From Candidatus Aminicenantota bacterium (GTDB taxonomy: Bacteria > Acidobacteriota > UBA4820 > DSQY01): a stretch of 8,371 nt of DNA. Shown one piece after another: positions 1 through 5,465 of this stretch. Below the pieces are notes generated by a model. That model was not told the DNA's origin. It saw only the letters and a list, made by a program, of their open reading frames with translations, and did no database searches. The translations under genes were made by a program, and so were the position numbers. Where the stretch lies: the NCBI GenBank assembly GCA_027365515.1, contig DAHXMK010000191.1, positions 1-8,371 of the forward strand, in the 5' to 3' direction. Numbering within the stretch: position 1 is the stretch's first letter; every line of letters starts with the position of its first letter.

Positions 1-129
1 GCTAGAGACGCGCAAGACTGGACCTTTGACGGCCAAATAGTGCTGACAGCCAAAGGTCCGATTGCCATCGAACCAAGTGGAAAAATTCTGTTCGATCTGT
101 TCGCGCAGCAAGAGCAGGAAAGCCAATGA
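1..129 (+). CDS. 3' end of an unidentified protein gene (partial)
   Basis: Frame 1 is open from the window edge to a TGA at 127-129 and gives the last 42 residues of a protein. The tail reads as plausible protein, with short alternating hydrophobic stretches (GQIVLTAKGPIAIEPSGK) followed by a Gln/Glu-rich end, which would suit a beta-rich C-terminal region. I do not recognise the family. Third-position GC is only about half, clearly lower than in the other genes here, so the gene may be foreign or the frame may not be coding. The opposite strand also has an open frame here that starts upstream at an ATG near 162; I prefer the + frame because its protein composition is more natural. No function can be given. 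Confidence 0.45.
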   Translation, partial: ARDAQDWTFDGQIVLTAKGPIAIEPSGKILFDLFAQQEQESQ

Positions 130-170
130 ATTTGGTGCGAAGCTCGTCGCGCTTTGTTTTCCATTAACTA

Positions 171-203
171 ACAGCGCTGGCTGCTGTCAATGATTGATTT
201 TTC
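171..203 (+). terminator. weak terminator-like hairpin after the first gene
   Basis: ACAGC (171-175) pairs with GCTGT (183-187) around a 7-base loop, and a T-rich stretch follows about ten bases later. The stem is short and the T-run is not adjacent, so this is a weak candidate for ending transcription of the gene that stops at 129. Confidence 0.2.
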
Positions 204-283
204 CTTCCCGTCCTTGGATCGTCCGGGGCGGGTTGTGTTGAGGGGTTAGGGTGAAGCCGGGTTTATTGAAGCGTTGTCTGAAG

Positions 284-288
284 GGAGG
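284..288 (+). promoter_or_regulatory. Shine-Dalgarno site choosing the ATG at 295
   Basis: GGAGG lies six bases before the ATG at 295. A TTG further upstream at 274 would also open the same frame, but it has no such site and would place this GGAGG inside the coding region. The ATG is therefore the likely start. Confidence 0.7.
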
Positions 289-294
289 TGTTCG

Positions 295-1053
295 ATGATC
301 ACTGAACTTTCGCGGGAAGAGTTGGTTGTCATCGGTTCCCGGAACAGGGCTGATTATCTTGTGGAGCAGGCCGGATACACGCTTGGGCTGGCGGCGCTGG
401 ACGGGAAGCCGCTCTCGGATTTGCTGCCGGAGGGGTACATCGGCGAGGTGGGGGCGGCGCGGGACGCGGTGAACGCGGCGAGGCAGGACAAGGCCTTGAT
501 GGCGGCTGAATCGCGGGACGCCACTCGCGAGCAGAACGCGGCCTTCAAGAGGGCGAAGGTATGGCGGCGAAAGGTAGCGAAGAGGGCGTCCAACGCGGCG
601 AACATGGGAAAGGCGATGCCCGACGGGCTGACGCGCATCTCGCGGGCGCGAACGGGCCCGGCTCTGGCGGCGCAGGTGACGGAGATGGTGAAGCTTTTGG
701 AAGCGAACCTTCCCTTGCTTCACGGCGCCGGGTTGGACAAGCTGCTGGCCGAAGGGAAGGAACTCGAAAGCGCCATCTCGTCGAAGGACGCGGCCCAGGA
801 GGTGAAGCGGCTGAGGGAACTGCCCTCGGCGGTTCAGGAGTTCTACATCCAGAAGGCGCTTCTTTACATCGGGCTGAAGGTGATCAACGGGGGCGGGCAC
901 GAACTCTACGCGGCGGACGCCACGCAGGCGGCCAAGTATAACTTTTCGATTCTGCACCGCCACGGCAACCACGGCGGGAACGGCGGAGGCGGAGAAGCGA
1001 CGCCCCCCACCGGCAATCAGAGCACCCCCAAGCCGCCGGAGACGAAGACGTGA
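295..1053 (+). CDS. Uncharacterised helical protein with Gly/Pro-rich tail (252 aa)
   Basis: I do not recognise a named family. The start is set by GGAGG six bases before the ATG; the frame also opens from a TTG 21 bases upstream. The product has no signal peptide and no membrane segment. It appears almost entirely alpha-helical: an N-terminal part rich in Ala, Asp and Arg; a strongly basic stretch around residues 83-93 (KRAKVWRRKVAKR) that could bind nucleic acid or an acidic partner; an amphipathic middle with many Leu, Glu and Lys; and a conserved-looking segment near residues 190-225 (ALLYIGLKVINGGG, then AAKYNFSILHRHG). It ends in a low-complexity tail of Gly, then Pro, Thr and Lys, likely disordered. 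High third-position GC supports real coding. No operon partner is close: the next convincing gene downstream begins over 800 bases away. A helical-bundle structural or surface-associated protein is possible, but this is a guess. Confidence 0.75.
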   Translation: MITELSREELVVIGSRNRADYLVEQAGYTLGLAALDGKPLSDLLPEGYIGEVGAARDAVNAARQDKALMAAESRDATREQNAAFKRAKVWRRKVAKRASNAANMGKAMPDGLTRISRARTGPALAAQVTEMVKLLEANLPLLHGAGLDKLLAEGKELESAISSKDAAQEVKRLRELPSAVQEFYIQKALLYIGLKVINGGGHELYAADATQAAKYNFSILHRHGNHGGNGGGGEATPPTGNQSTPKPPETKT

Positions 1054-1072
1054 GAAGGTTGGATGTGTAGGA

Positions 1073-1088
1073 GGCGTCTCCAGACGCC
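1073..1088. repeat. compact palindrome, 7-bp arms
   Basis: GGCGTCT and AGACGCC are perfect inverted copies separated by two bases (or a 6-bp stem with a TCCA loop). It lies 19 bases after the stop codon of the preceding gene and has no T-run, so a simple terminator role is not well supported. It is the first of a run of similar hairpins and has the look of a dispersed intergenic repeat of the REP type. Confidence 0.6.
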
Positions 1089-1100
1089 GATTGCGCCTTC

Positions 1101-1130
1101 GGGTTCTGGAGAACCCTCCCACGGGGAGGG
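1101..1130. repeat. two overlapping compact hairpins
   Basis: GGGTTCT (1101-1107) pairs with AGAACCC (1110-1116) across two bases. CCCTCCC (1114-1120) pairs with GGGAGGG (1124-1130) across three bases. The arms overlap at 1114-1116, so the two stems exclude each other at their boundary. Both are perfect over seven bases. Confidence 0.55.
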
Positions 1131-1149
1131 GCTCCGTTCCCTCGCATAG

Positions 1150-1171
1150 CGGCCTTTGCTGGCAAAGGCCG
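1150..1171. repeat. perfect 10-bp stem hairpin with 2-base loop
   Basis: CGGCCTTTGC (1150-1159) and GCAAAGGCCG (1162-1171) are perfect inverted copies around TG. A second, competing 5-bp stem (GCCGG, 1168-1172, with CCGGC, 1176-1180) overlaps its right arm. Confidence 0.6.
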
Positions 1172-1181
1172 GCTTCCGGCT

Positions 1182-1202
1182 CGTGATTGGTGATTCGTGA
1201 AT
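1182..1202 (+). repeat. three-copy heptamer repeat
   Basis: Three adjacent 7-base units, CGTGATT, GGTGATT and CGTGAAT, sit between two hairpins. Short heptamer arrays of this kind occur in intergenic DNA of several bacterial groups. There is no sign of coding or of a specific function. Confidence 0.5.
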
Positions 1203-1223
1203 AGCAAAAGATGCAAGGCATAG

Positions 1224-1249
1224 GCGGGCGGGGCTTTGGCCCCGCCCGC
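1224..1249. repeat. very strong GC hairpin, 11-bp stem
   Basis: GCGGGCGGGGC (1224-1234) pairs perfectly with GCCCCGCCCGC (1239-1249) around a TTTG loop. It is the most stable fold in the gene-free stretch. It lacks the T-run of an intrinsic terminator on either strand but could still stall or protect a transcript. It is the last of the hairpin run that starts at 1073. Confidence 0.6.
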
Positions 1250-1437
1250 GCCGTTCAAAGTCCGGTATTGCTGGGGGCGGCGCGGCGAAGCGATTCCCTC
1301 GCGCCAATCCAGCCCGGCATCGGGCGGAGTAGGCGGGCATGGGCCGTGTAACGGCTGGTATATCAACCAGTTACGATGAGAGGAGCACCGTTGCTTGCCC
1401 GCGCTTCGCGTGTTGCGCACTGTTGCATGCGCGCCTT
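1250..1437. other. gene-free spacer between hairpins and minisatellite
   Basis: No credible gene is seen. There is a weak stem (GGCGCG, 1279-1284, with CGCGCC, 1300-1305). From about 1390 the sequence carries TTGC- and GCGC-rich stretches that resemble degenerate versions of the following repeat. The reading frames crossing it are continuations of frames opened by the repeat, not independent genes. Confidence 0.4.
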
Positions 1438-1773
1438 GCAAAGCCCACCAACAATGTTGCAGAACCCGCCGCAACTCTCGCAAAGCCCACCAACAGTCCT
1501 GCAAAGCCCGCCAACAGCGTTGCAGAGGCCACCAACACTCTCGCAAACCCCACCAACAGTCCCGCAAAGCCAACCAACAGCGTTGCAGAGCCCGCCGCAA
1601 CTCTCGCAAAGCTCGCCAACAGTGTTGCAGTGCCCGCCGCAACTCTCGCAAAGCCCGCCAACAGCGTTGCAGAGCCCACCGCAACTCTCGCAAAGCTCGC
1701 CAACAGTGTTGCAAAGCCCGCCGCAACTCTCGCAAAGCCCGCCAACAGTGTTGCAGAGCCTGCCAGCAGTCTT
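1438..1773. repeat. 21-bp minisatellite, 16 units, 42-bp higher-order period
   Basis: Sixteen contiguous 21-base units run without spacers. Read in the + frame starting at 1438, two main types largely alternate, encoding AKPANSV and AEPAATL; from 1585 onward the alternation is nearly strict, giving a 42-base period. The first half is more divergent and also contains a third type ending NSP (units at 1480 and 1543). Since 21 is a multiple of three, the array is open in several frames on both strands. Unit-to-unit differences mostly change the amino acid in the + frame (Pro/Leu, Ala/Thr, Glu/Val, Lys/Asn), with only AGC/AGT silent, which does not look like selection on a protein. The array ends 99 bases before the PLP-enzyme start. 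Slippage or unequal crossing-over probably built it; any function is unknown. Confidence 0.85.
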
Positions 1774-1872
1774 GCAAGGGGGTGCTAAATGCCAGTCTGA
1801 TTGCGCAACGGGCCGGGACGTGAGAGAATGCGCTCTGCGTGGCGCTCCGCCGCGCTTCCTTAAGGGGCTTCA
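1774..1872. other. leader region of the PLP-enzyme gene
   Basis: These 99 bases join the end of the minisatellite to the ATG at 1873. No convincing -35/-10 pair is visible. AAGGGG at 1862-1867 is a fair ribosome binding site five bases from the start. The promoter may lie within or upstream of the repeat. Confidence 0.4.
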
Positions 1873-3069
1873 ATGAGCAAGCACAAGAAGGATTTCAGGA
1901 CGGACACGCTGTGCATTCACGCCGGGCAGGAGCCGGACAAGGAGTTCGGCTCCGTCGTCGCTCCCATCTATCAGACCTCCACCTTCGCTTTCGAGACGGC
2001 GGAGCAGGGGGCGGCGAGGTTCGCCGGGAAGGAGCCCGGGTACATCTATACGAGGCTCGGGAACCCGACGACGAAGATGCTGGAAGACAATATCGCGGCG
2101 CTCGAAGAGGGCGTTCTGGCGCTCGCCACCTCCACGGGAATGGCCGCCGTCTCGACGCTTTATTTCGCCCTTCTGGGGCAGGGCGACCACGTCGTCGCGT
2201 CGAGCGCGATGTACGGGCCGTCCCGCATCATCCTGGAGAGGGACTTCGTCCGTTTCGGCGTTTCGGCGACTTTCGTGGACACCGGCGATACCGGCGCCGT
2301 TAAGGCCGCGTGGCGCCCCAATACAAAGCTCTTGTACGTCGAGACACCGACGAATCCGACGCTTTCGATAACCGACCTGGGCGCCTGTTCGGAGTGGGCG
2401 CACAAGAACGGGGCGCTCTTGGTCGTTGACAACACCTTCATGAGCCCGATCCTCCAGAAGCCGCTGAGGCACGGGGCGGACATCGTCCTCCACTCGGTGA
2501 CCAAGTTCATCAACGGCCATTCCGATGTCGTTGGAGGGATCATCGTTTTCAAGGACGAGCCGCTATTCAAGAAGGTTCGTCCCGTCCTGACGCACCTCGG
2601 CGGCACGATGGACCCTCATCAGGCGTGGCTCGTCCTCAGGGGCACGAAGACTCTGGCGCTTCGCGTTCGCGCCGCGCAGGAGAACGCACGCGCGGTCGCG
2701 GAGCTTCTTGCCTCGCACCCAGCGGTCGAGTGGGTGAAGTATCCCGGGCTTGAAAAAGAGCCGGCGATAAAGGCGCTTATCGAAAAGCAGATGGATGGGC
2801 CCGGGTCGCTGATCTCGTTCGAGCTGAAGGGCGGCATTGAAGCGGGAAAGAGATTCCTCGACGGGACGAGCCTGATGACCCTCGCCGTTTCGCTCGGCGG
2901 AATCGAGACGCTTATTCAGCATCCGGCTTCGATGACCCACGCCGGAATGAGCAGGGAGAACCGGCTGGCCGCGGGCATCAGCGACGGCCTCGTCAGGCTG
3001 TCGGTCGGCTGCGAGGACAAGGAAGATCTTCTAAAGGAAATGAAAGAGGGGCTTAACAAACTCGTGTAA
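1873..3069 (+). CDS. Cys/Met-metabolism PLP-dependent lyase/synthase (398 aa)
   Basis: This is a fold-type I, PLP-dependent enzyme of the trans-sulfuration family (cystathionine gamma-synthase/lyase, methionine gamma-lyase, O-acylhomoserine sulfhydrylase), cytosolic and normally tetrameric. Family landmarks are intact: YTRLGNPT with Tyr59 and Arg61, which reach the cofactor phosphate of the neighbouring subunit; STGMAA; Tyr114, which stacks on PLP; VVDNT with Asp186, which binds the pyridine nitrogen; HSVTKFINGHSDVVGG with Lys211 as the Schiff-base lysine; and RLSVG with Arg375, which binds the substrate carboxylate. The 398-residue length matches methionine gamma-lyase, as does most numbering. 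However, the position of that enzyme's diagnostic Cys116 is Pro here (MYGPSR), so methionine gamma-lyase activity cannot be assumed. AAGGGG lies five bases before the ATG. There is no sulfur-gene neighbour to settle the substrate. Confidence 0.93.
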   Translation: MSKHKKDFRTDTLCIHAGQEPDKEFGSVVAPIYQTSTFAFETAEQGAARFAGKEPGYIYTRLGNPTTKMLEDNIAALEEGVLALATSTGMAAVSTLYFALLGQGDHVVASSAMYGPSRIILERDFVRFGVSATFVDTGDTGAVKAAWRPNTKLLYVETPTNPTLSITDLGACSEWAHKNGALLVVDNTFMSPILQKPLRHGADIVLHSVTKFINGHSDVVGGIIVFKDEPLFKKVRPVLTHLGGTMDPHQAWLVLRGTKTLALRVRAAQENARAVAELLASHPAVEWVKYPGLEKEPAIKALIEKQMDGPGSLISFELKGGIEAGKRFLDGTSLMTLAVSLGGIETLIQHPASMTHAGMSRENRLAAGISDGLVRLSVGCEDKEDLLKEMKEGLNKLV

Positions 3070-3070
3070 C

Positions 3071-3094
3071 GGGTGGGGGAGCCCAAGCCCTTTT
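3071..3094 (+). terminator. terminator-like hairpin between converging genes
   Basis: GGGTGGG (3071-3077) pairs with CCCA-AG-CCC (3082-3090) with a two-base bulge and a GGAG loop, followed by TTTT. It starts two bases after the + strand gene's stop and ends at the stop of the - strand membrane-protein gene, in a gap of only 24 bases. The T-run is short, so efficiency is uncertain. Confidence 0.45.
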
Positions 3095-3312
3095 CACCAG
3101 CCGTGGCGAGTGACCCACCAGAGAGCGGCGATGATCGCGACAGCTATGACGATCATCAGGACTATGCTGCTTATGAAGTAGGTATAAACCATCAGCACGA
3201 GGCCGGCGACGAGTTGTGGCCACCGGGACTGCTTCTTTCCGTAAAGAAAGAGGCCGCCGCCGATGCCGGAGACGATGATGGAAACGAAAAGCCATCCGGG
3301 ATCAATGGACAT
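3094..3312 (-). CDS. Small two-helix membrane protein (72 aa)
   Basis: This is a small integral membrane protein of unknown role. It has one hydrophobic segment at about residues 6-24 (LFVSIIVSGIGGGLFLYG, with a glycine-rich turn), a short basic loop (KKQSRWP), then a long hydrophobic stretch at about 34-66 that could span the membrane once or twice, ending in WWVTRHGW. The basic loop suggests that it faces the cytoplasm. Similar short proteins with a GLFLYGKKQ-like motif are widespread and uncharacterised in proteobacteria; this is recollection, not a search. GAGGAG lies upstream of the ATG at good spacing and overlaps the TGA of truA (TGAGGAG), so the two genes are probably translated from one message. 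It is the last gene of the - strand cluster. Confidence 0.8.
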   Translation of the reverse strand: MSIDPGWLFVSIIVSGIGGGLFLYGKKQSRWPQLVAGLVLMVYTYFISSIVLMIVIAVAIIAALWWVTRHGW

Positions 3313-3321
3313 GTGCTCTCC

Positions 3322-4188
3322 TCAGGCTCCGCCAACTCCCTCCAACACCCACGAGGGCCGCTTGGGCCACTCGCCGAAACTCTCGGCGGCCTTGGTCTCG
3401 CCGTAACGAACCTCCCACAAGTGCAGGCCCTGGGCCGGAAGCGCGTGGATGACGGCGTTGCCGCGCTTGCCGGAGAGGGCCGCGGCCAGCTCATCCTCGC
3501 TCATCTTGCCGGAGCCGGCGGCGACTAACGCGCCGGCCATGCAGCGGACCATACGGTGAAGAAACGAAGGTCCCTCGACGATGATAACGAGAAAGTCGCC
3601 GCTTCGTTCCGCCCGGCACGACTTGACCTGCCTCGTCGTGTTGCGCTCTCTTCCGTCGGCGGTAGTGAAAAGTGAGAAATCATGCGTGCCTTCAAAAAGG
3701 CGGGCGGCTTCGGATAGCTTGGCCGCGTCGAGCCTGCCTTGCCATGCCCAGAGATATGGAGCGAGCGCGGGAGGCGCGACCGGCCCGAGATAGAGGAAGT
3801 ATTTGTAGGTCTTGCCCTCGCAGCCGAACCGGGCGTGAAAGTCGCTGGAGACGGCGGCGGCCTTGTGGACTCTCATGCCAGGCGGCAGGGCCGCGTTCAG
3901 TCCCTTCAGTATCTGCTCGCACGATCTCTGTTTTGCGACGTCAACATGGGCGCAGAAGCGCCTGGCGTGAACGCCGCTGTCGGTGCGCGAGCAGCCGGTG
4001 AGCGAGGATGCGCCCGCCTGGATCGAACGAAGCGCGGCGGCGAGCTCGTCATGGCCAGTGTTGCCTTTGGCCTGGGACTGCCATCCGTGCAGGCCGGTTC
4101 CCACGAAACTCAAATCCAGCTTCAGCCGGCGCGGTTGATTTCGGGTTTGGCTTGAACTGGCGGAGCTTGAACGCTCCACGCTGGCCAT
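3322..4188 (-). CDS. truA: tRNA pseudouridine(38-40) synthase TruA (288 aa)
   Basis: TruA isomerises uridine to pseudouridine at positions 38-40 in the anticodon stem-loop of many tRNAs. Family motifs are present: the YxGTxxHGWQ-like strand at about residues 28-38 (FVGTGLHGWQ), the catalytic motif SRTDSGVHA with Asp70 as the likely nucleophilic aspartate, FHARFGCEGKTYKYFLY (the segment carrying the active-site Tyr), SFLHRMVR, and the C-terminal PAQGLHLWEVRY. The common Ala after RTD is Ser here, a tolerated variant. A Ser-rich stretch of about 20 residues precedes the conserved core and is unusual. No Shine-Dalgarno site precedes the ATG, which lies six bases after the receiver gene's TAG, so translation may be coupled or the start may lie further in, although the only in-frame alternatives (GTG at codon 4, TTG at codon 26) are not better placed. 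Confidence 0.93.
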   Translation of the reverse strand: MASVERSSSASSSQTRNQPRRLKLDLSFVGTGLHGWQSQAKGNTGHDELAAALRSIQAGASSLTGCSRTDSGVHARRFCAHVDVAKQRSCEQILKGLNAALPPGMRVHKAAAVSSDFHARFGCEGKTYKYFLYLGPVAPPALAPYLWAWQGRLDAAKLSEAARLFEGTHDFSLFTTADGRERNTTRQVKSCRAERSGDFLVIIVEGPSFLHRMVRCMAGALVAAGSGKMSEDELAAALSGKRGNAVIHALPAQGLHLWEVRYGETKAAESFGEWPKRPSWVLEGVGGA

Positions 4189-4194
4189 AGGATG

Positions 4195-4575
4195 CTAGCG
4201 CTTTTTCTCTAGAAGGTCGGTTATGACTTTGAGAAGGTGGGAGGACTGTATCGGCTTGCTGATGTAAGCGTCGGCGCCCAGGGCGAGCCCGCGGTCGCGG
4301 TCCTCCTGAGCCCCTTCGGTGGTTATGATGACGATGGGAAGCTCCCTGAGCTTGGGATTTTGCTTGACGAGCGTCACGAGCTTGAGGCCGTCCATCACCG
4401 GCATGTTGATGTCGGTAAGGATCATGTCCACTTCCTCGGTCTGGAGTTTCTTCAGCGCGTCAACGCCGTCAACCGCCTCCACGATCTTGCAGCCCTTGAA
4501 GCGCTTGAGCGAAAAGGAGATGAGCTGCCGCATTGTGGGGGAGTCTTCCACGATGAGGAAGCGAAGGCTGTCCAT
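4195..4575 (-). CDS. CheY-like single-domain response regulator (126 aa)
   Basis: This is a stand-alone receiver domain with no DNA-binding or enzymatic output. All expected residues are present: the acidic pair Glu10-Asp11, the phospho-acceptor Asp55 in ILTDINMP, Thr85 (in ITTEG) as the switch residue, Tyr104, and Lys107 before the cis-proline (SKP). The Tyr-to-Lys spacing matches CheY Tyr106/Lys109, so an aromatic switch of the CheY kind is likely. Phosphorylation would come from a histidine kinase, presumably a CheA not in this window. The start ATG follows the GAF gene's TAG by eight bases (AGGGG serves as a weak ribosome site), which suggests that the two proteins work together. It could act on a motor, on a partner protein, or as a phosphate sink; the sequence cannot tell. 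Confidence 0.93.
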   Translation of the reverse strand: MDSLRFLIVEDSPTMRQLISFSLKRFKGCKIVEAVDGVDALKKLQTEEVDMILTDINMPVMDGLKLVTLVKQNPKLRELPIVIITTEGAQEDRDRGLALGADAYISKPIQSSHLLKVITDLLEKKR

Positions 4576-4583
4576 GCTAACCC

Positions 4584-5414
4584 CTATCCCCTCTGTCCAG
4601 AGGTGGTGAGCAGATCGAGGAATCCCTGTATGGTCGTCAGCTTTCTCTCCGACTGGGAATAGAGCCGGCTCGAGAATATCGCGGTTGCCGCGTGCGCCGC
4701 GAGAAGAGAGAAGAGCTCGTAATCAACGGCCGTGAAGGCGTCCTTCTGGACGAGCAGCTTATGAATGTTGATGACGCCTATGACGTTTTCCTTGATTTTC
4801 AGAGGAATGCAGGCCAGCGGATGGAGGAAGTCAACCTTGTAGCCGCTGCCGGCCTGGTTGATGTAGTAGGATTCGCCTGTCTTGACCACTGACCCGATGA
4901 CGCCTTCTCCGATGTGAACGCGGGGAAACTTCACGTCCTCGTCGTATCCTTCATGGGCGAGGACGCCGAGGTCGTTCGTCTTCTCGTCGAGAAGCATGAT
5001 GGAGAATATCTCGGCCCCGATCAGGTTTATGACGATCTCCATCACGATATGGAGCACTTCCTGAAAGTCGAGCGTCGAATGAAGCTGGTAAGAGGCAACG
5101 TAGAGGTTGGCCAGGTTGTTGTTCTGCTCCTCGATTTCGATGTAGCGCTGGGCGAAATCCTTGTTTTCGGCCTCGACGTTCTGGAAACGGCGCTCGATTT
5201 CCGCCTTCTGCGCCTCCAGCTGTTCGACCTTCTTCTTAAGGAGGGCCATTTCCTGCGAGACGAGGGGGTCGCTGGTTGACTTGCCTTGCAGTCCGGCGAT
5301 TTGAAACCTCAGCCGTTCGTTCTCTTTAAGAACATCCTGGATGAAATCCTTCTGCTGGTTCACCATCTGAAGGAATTCTTGGCTTTTCTTGAAAAGGTCG
5401 CTATGATCGTCCAC
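4584..5414 (-). CDS. Coiled-coil/GAF domain sensory protein (276 aa)
   Basis: This is a cytosolic protein with no signal peptide or membrane segment. Residues about 15-105 form a long coiled coil rich in Glu, Gln and Lys, with a possible break around residues 42-50 (GLQGKSTSDP). Residues about 110-252 form a GAF domain: STLDFQEVLHIVMEIV at its first helix, IGAEIFSIMLLDEK, the GEGVIGSVVKTGE segment, PLKIKENVIGVINIHK, and the closing helix ELFSLLAAHAATAIFSSRLY. GAF domains bind small molecules or mediate dimers; the ligand here is unknown. There is no kinase, GGDEF or HD output domain, so it must act through a partner, most simply the receiver encoded eight bases downstream. I chose the GTG start because GGAGG sits seven bases before it. 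A TTG 39 bases further upstream opens the same frame but has no such site and lies in the promoter region. Confidence 0.88.
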   Translation of the reverse strand: MDDHSDLFKKSQEFLQMVNQQKDFIQDVLKENERLRFQIAGLQGKSTSDPLVSQEMALLKKKVEQLEAQKAEIERRFQNVEAENKDFAQRYIEIEEQNNNLANLYVASYQLHSTLDFQEVLHIVMEIVINLIGAEIFSIMLLDEKTNDLGVLAHEGYDEDVKFPRVHIGEGVIGSVVKTGESYYINQAGSGYKVDFLHPLACIPLKIKENVIGVINIHKLLVQKDAFTAVDYELFSLLAAHAATAIFSSRLYSQSERKLTTIQGFLDLLTTSGQRG

Positions 5415-5421
5415 CCTATAG

Positions 5422-5426
5422 CCTCC
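5422..5426 (-). promoter_or_regulatory. Shine-Dalgarno site choosing the GTG at 5414
   Basis: On the - strand GGAGG precedes the GTG (5412-5414) by seven bases, which is near-ideal spacing. This favours the GTG over the TTG at 5451-5453 as the start of the GAF protein. Confidence 0.7.
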
Positions 5427-5436
5427 AGGTCGTACT

Positions 5437-5465
5437 ACTTTAGCACAGGTCAAGGGCTAACGCAA
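5437..5465 (-). promoter_or_regulatory. candidate extended -10 promoter for the GAF/receiver genes
   Basis: On the - strand TAAAGT (5437-5442) is preceded by TGC (5443-5445), giving an extended -10. TTGCGT (5460-5465) stands 17 bases upstream as a weak -35. It lies in the 113-base gap after cheB, the only sizeable gap in the cluster, just before the ribosome site of the GAF gene. Matches are four of six and three of six to the sigma-70 consensus, so this is suggestive only. Confidence 0.4.

Noticed and set aside
1..162. - strand gene starting at an ATG near 162 and running off the left edge
   Set aside because: The predicted peptide is Ser/Cys-rich and unconvincing, without a good ribosome site; the overlapping + frame reads more naturally.
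187..1221. 344-residue - strand frame opposite the 252-residue gene
   Set aside because: Arg/Pro-rich shadow of a GC-rich gene. The + strand frame has a proper ribosome site and a sensible composition.
1224..1249. Intrinsic terminator for the 252-residue gene
   Set aside because: The stem is strong but there is no T-run on either strand and it lies about 170 bases past the stop; kept as a repeat/hairpin instead.
1438..1773. CRISPR array
   Set aside because: Units are contiguous with no unique spacers, and no cas genes are present.
1339..1788. Open frames through the minisatellite on both strands (for example a 149-residue + frame and a 124-residue - frame) as heptapeptide-repeat proteins
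   Set aside because: A 21-base unit free of stops is automatically open across its length. Substitutions are mostly non-silent in the + frame, no good ribosome site precedes the + start, and several frames look equally protein-like.
884..1873. Long - strand frame with Trp/Leu/Arg-rich heptads
   Set aside because: It crosses the minisatellite, the hairpin region and the end of the 252-residue gene. Its length comes from the repeat, and the composition is typical of a spurious frame.
1870..2520. - strand frames opposite the PLP enzyme
   Set aside because: Antisense shadows; the + strand frame carries every catalytic motif of the family.
5415..5453. TTG start extending the GAF protein by 13 residues
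   Set aside because: The GTG at 5414 has GGAGG at seven bases; the TTG has no ribosome site, and the added codons overlap the likely promoter.
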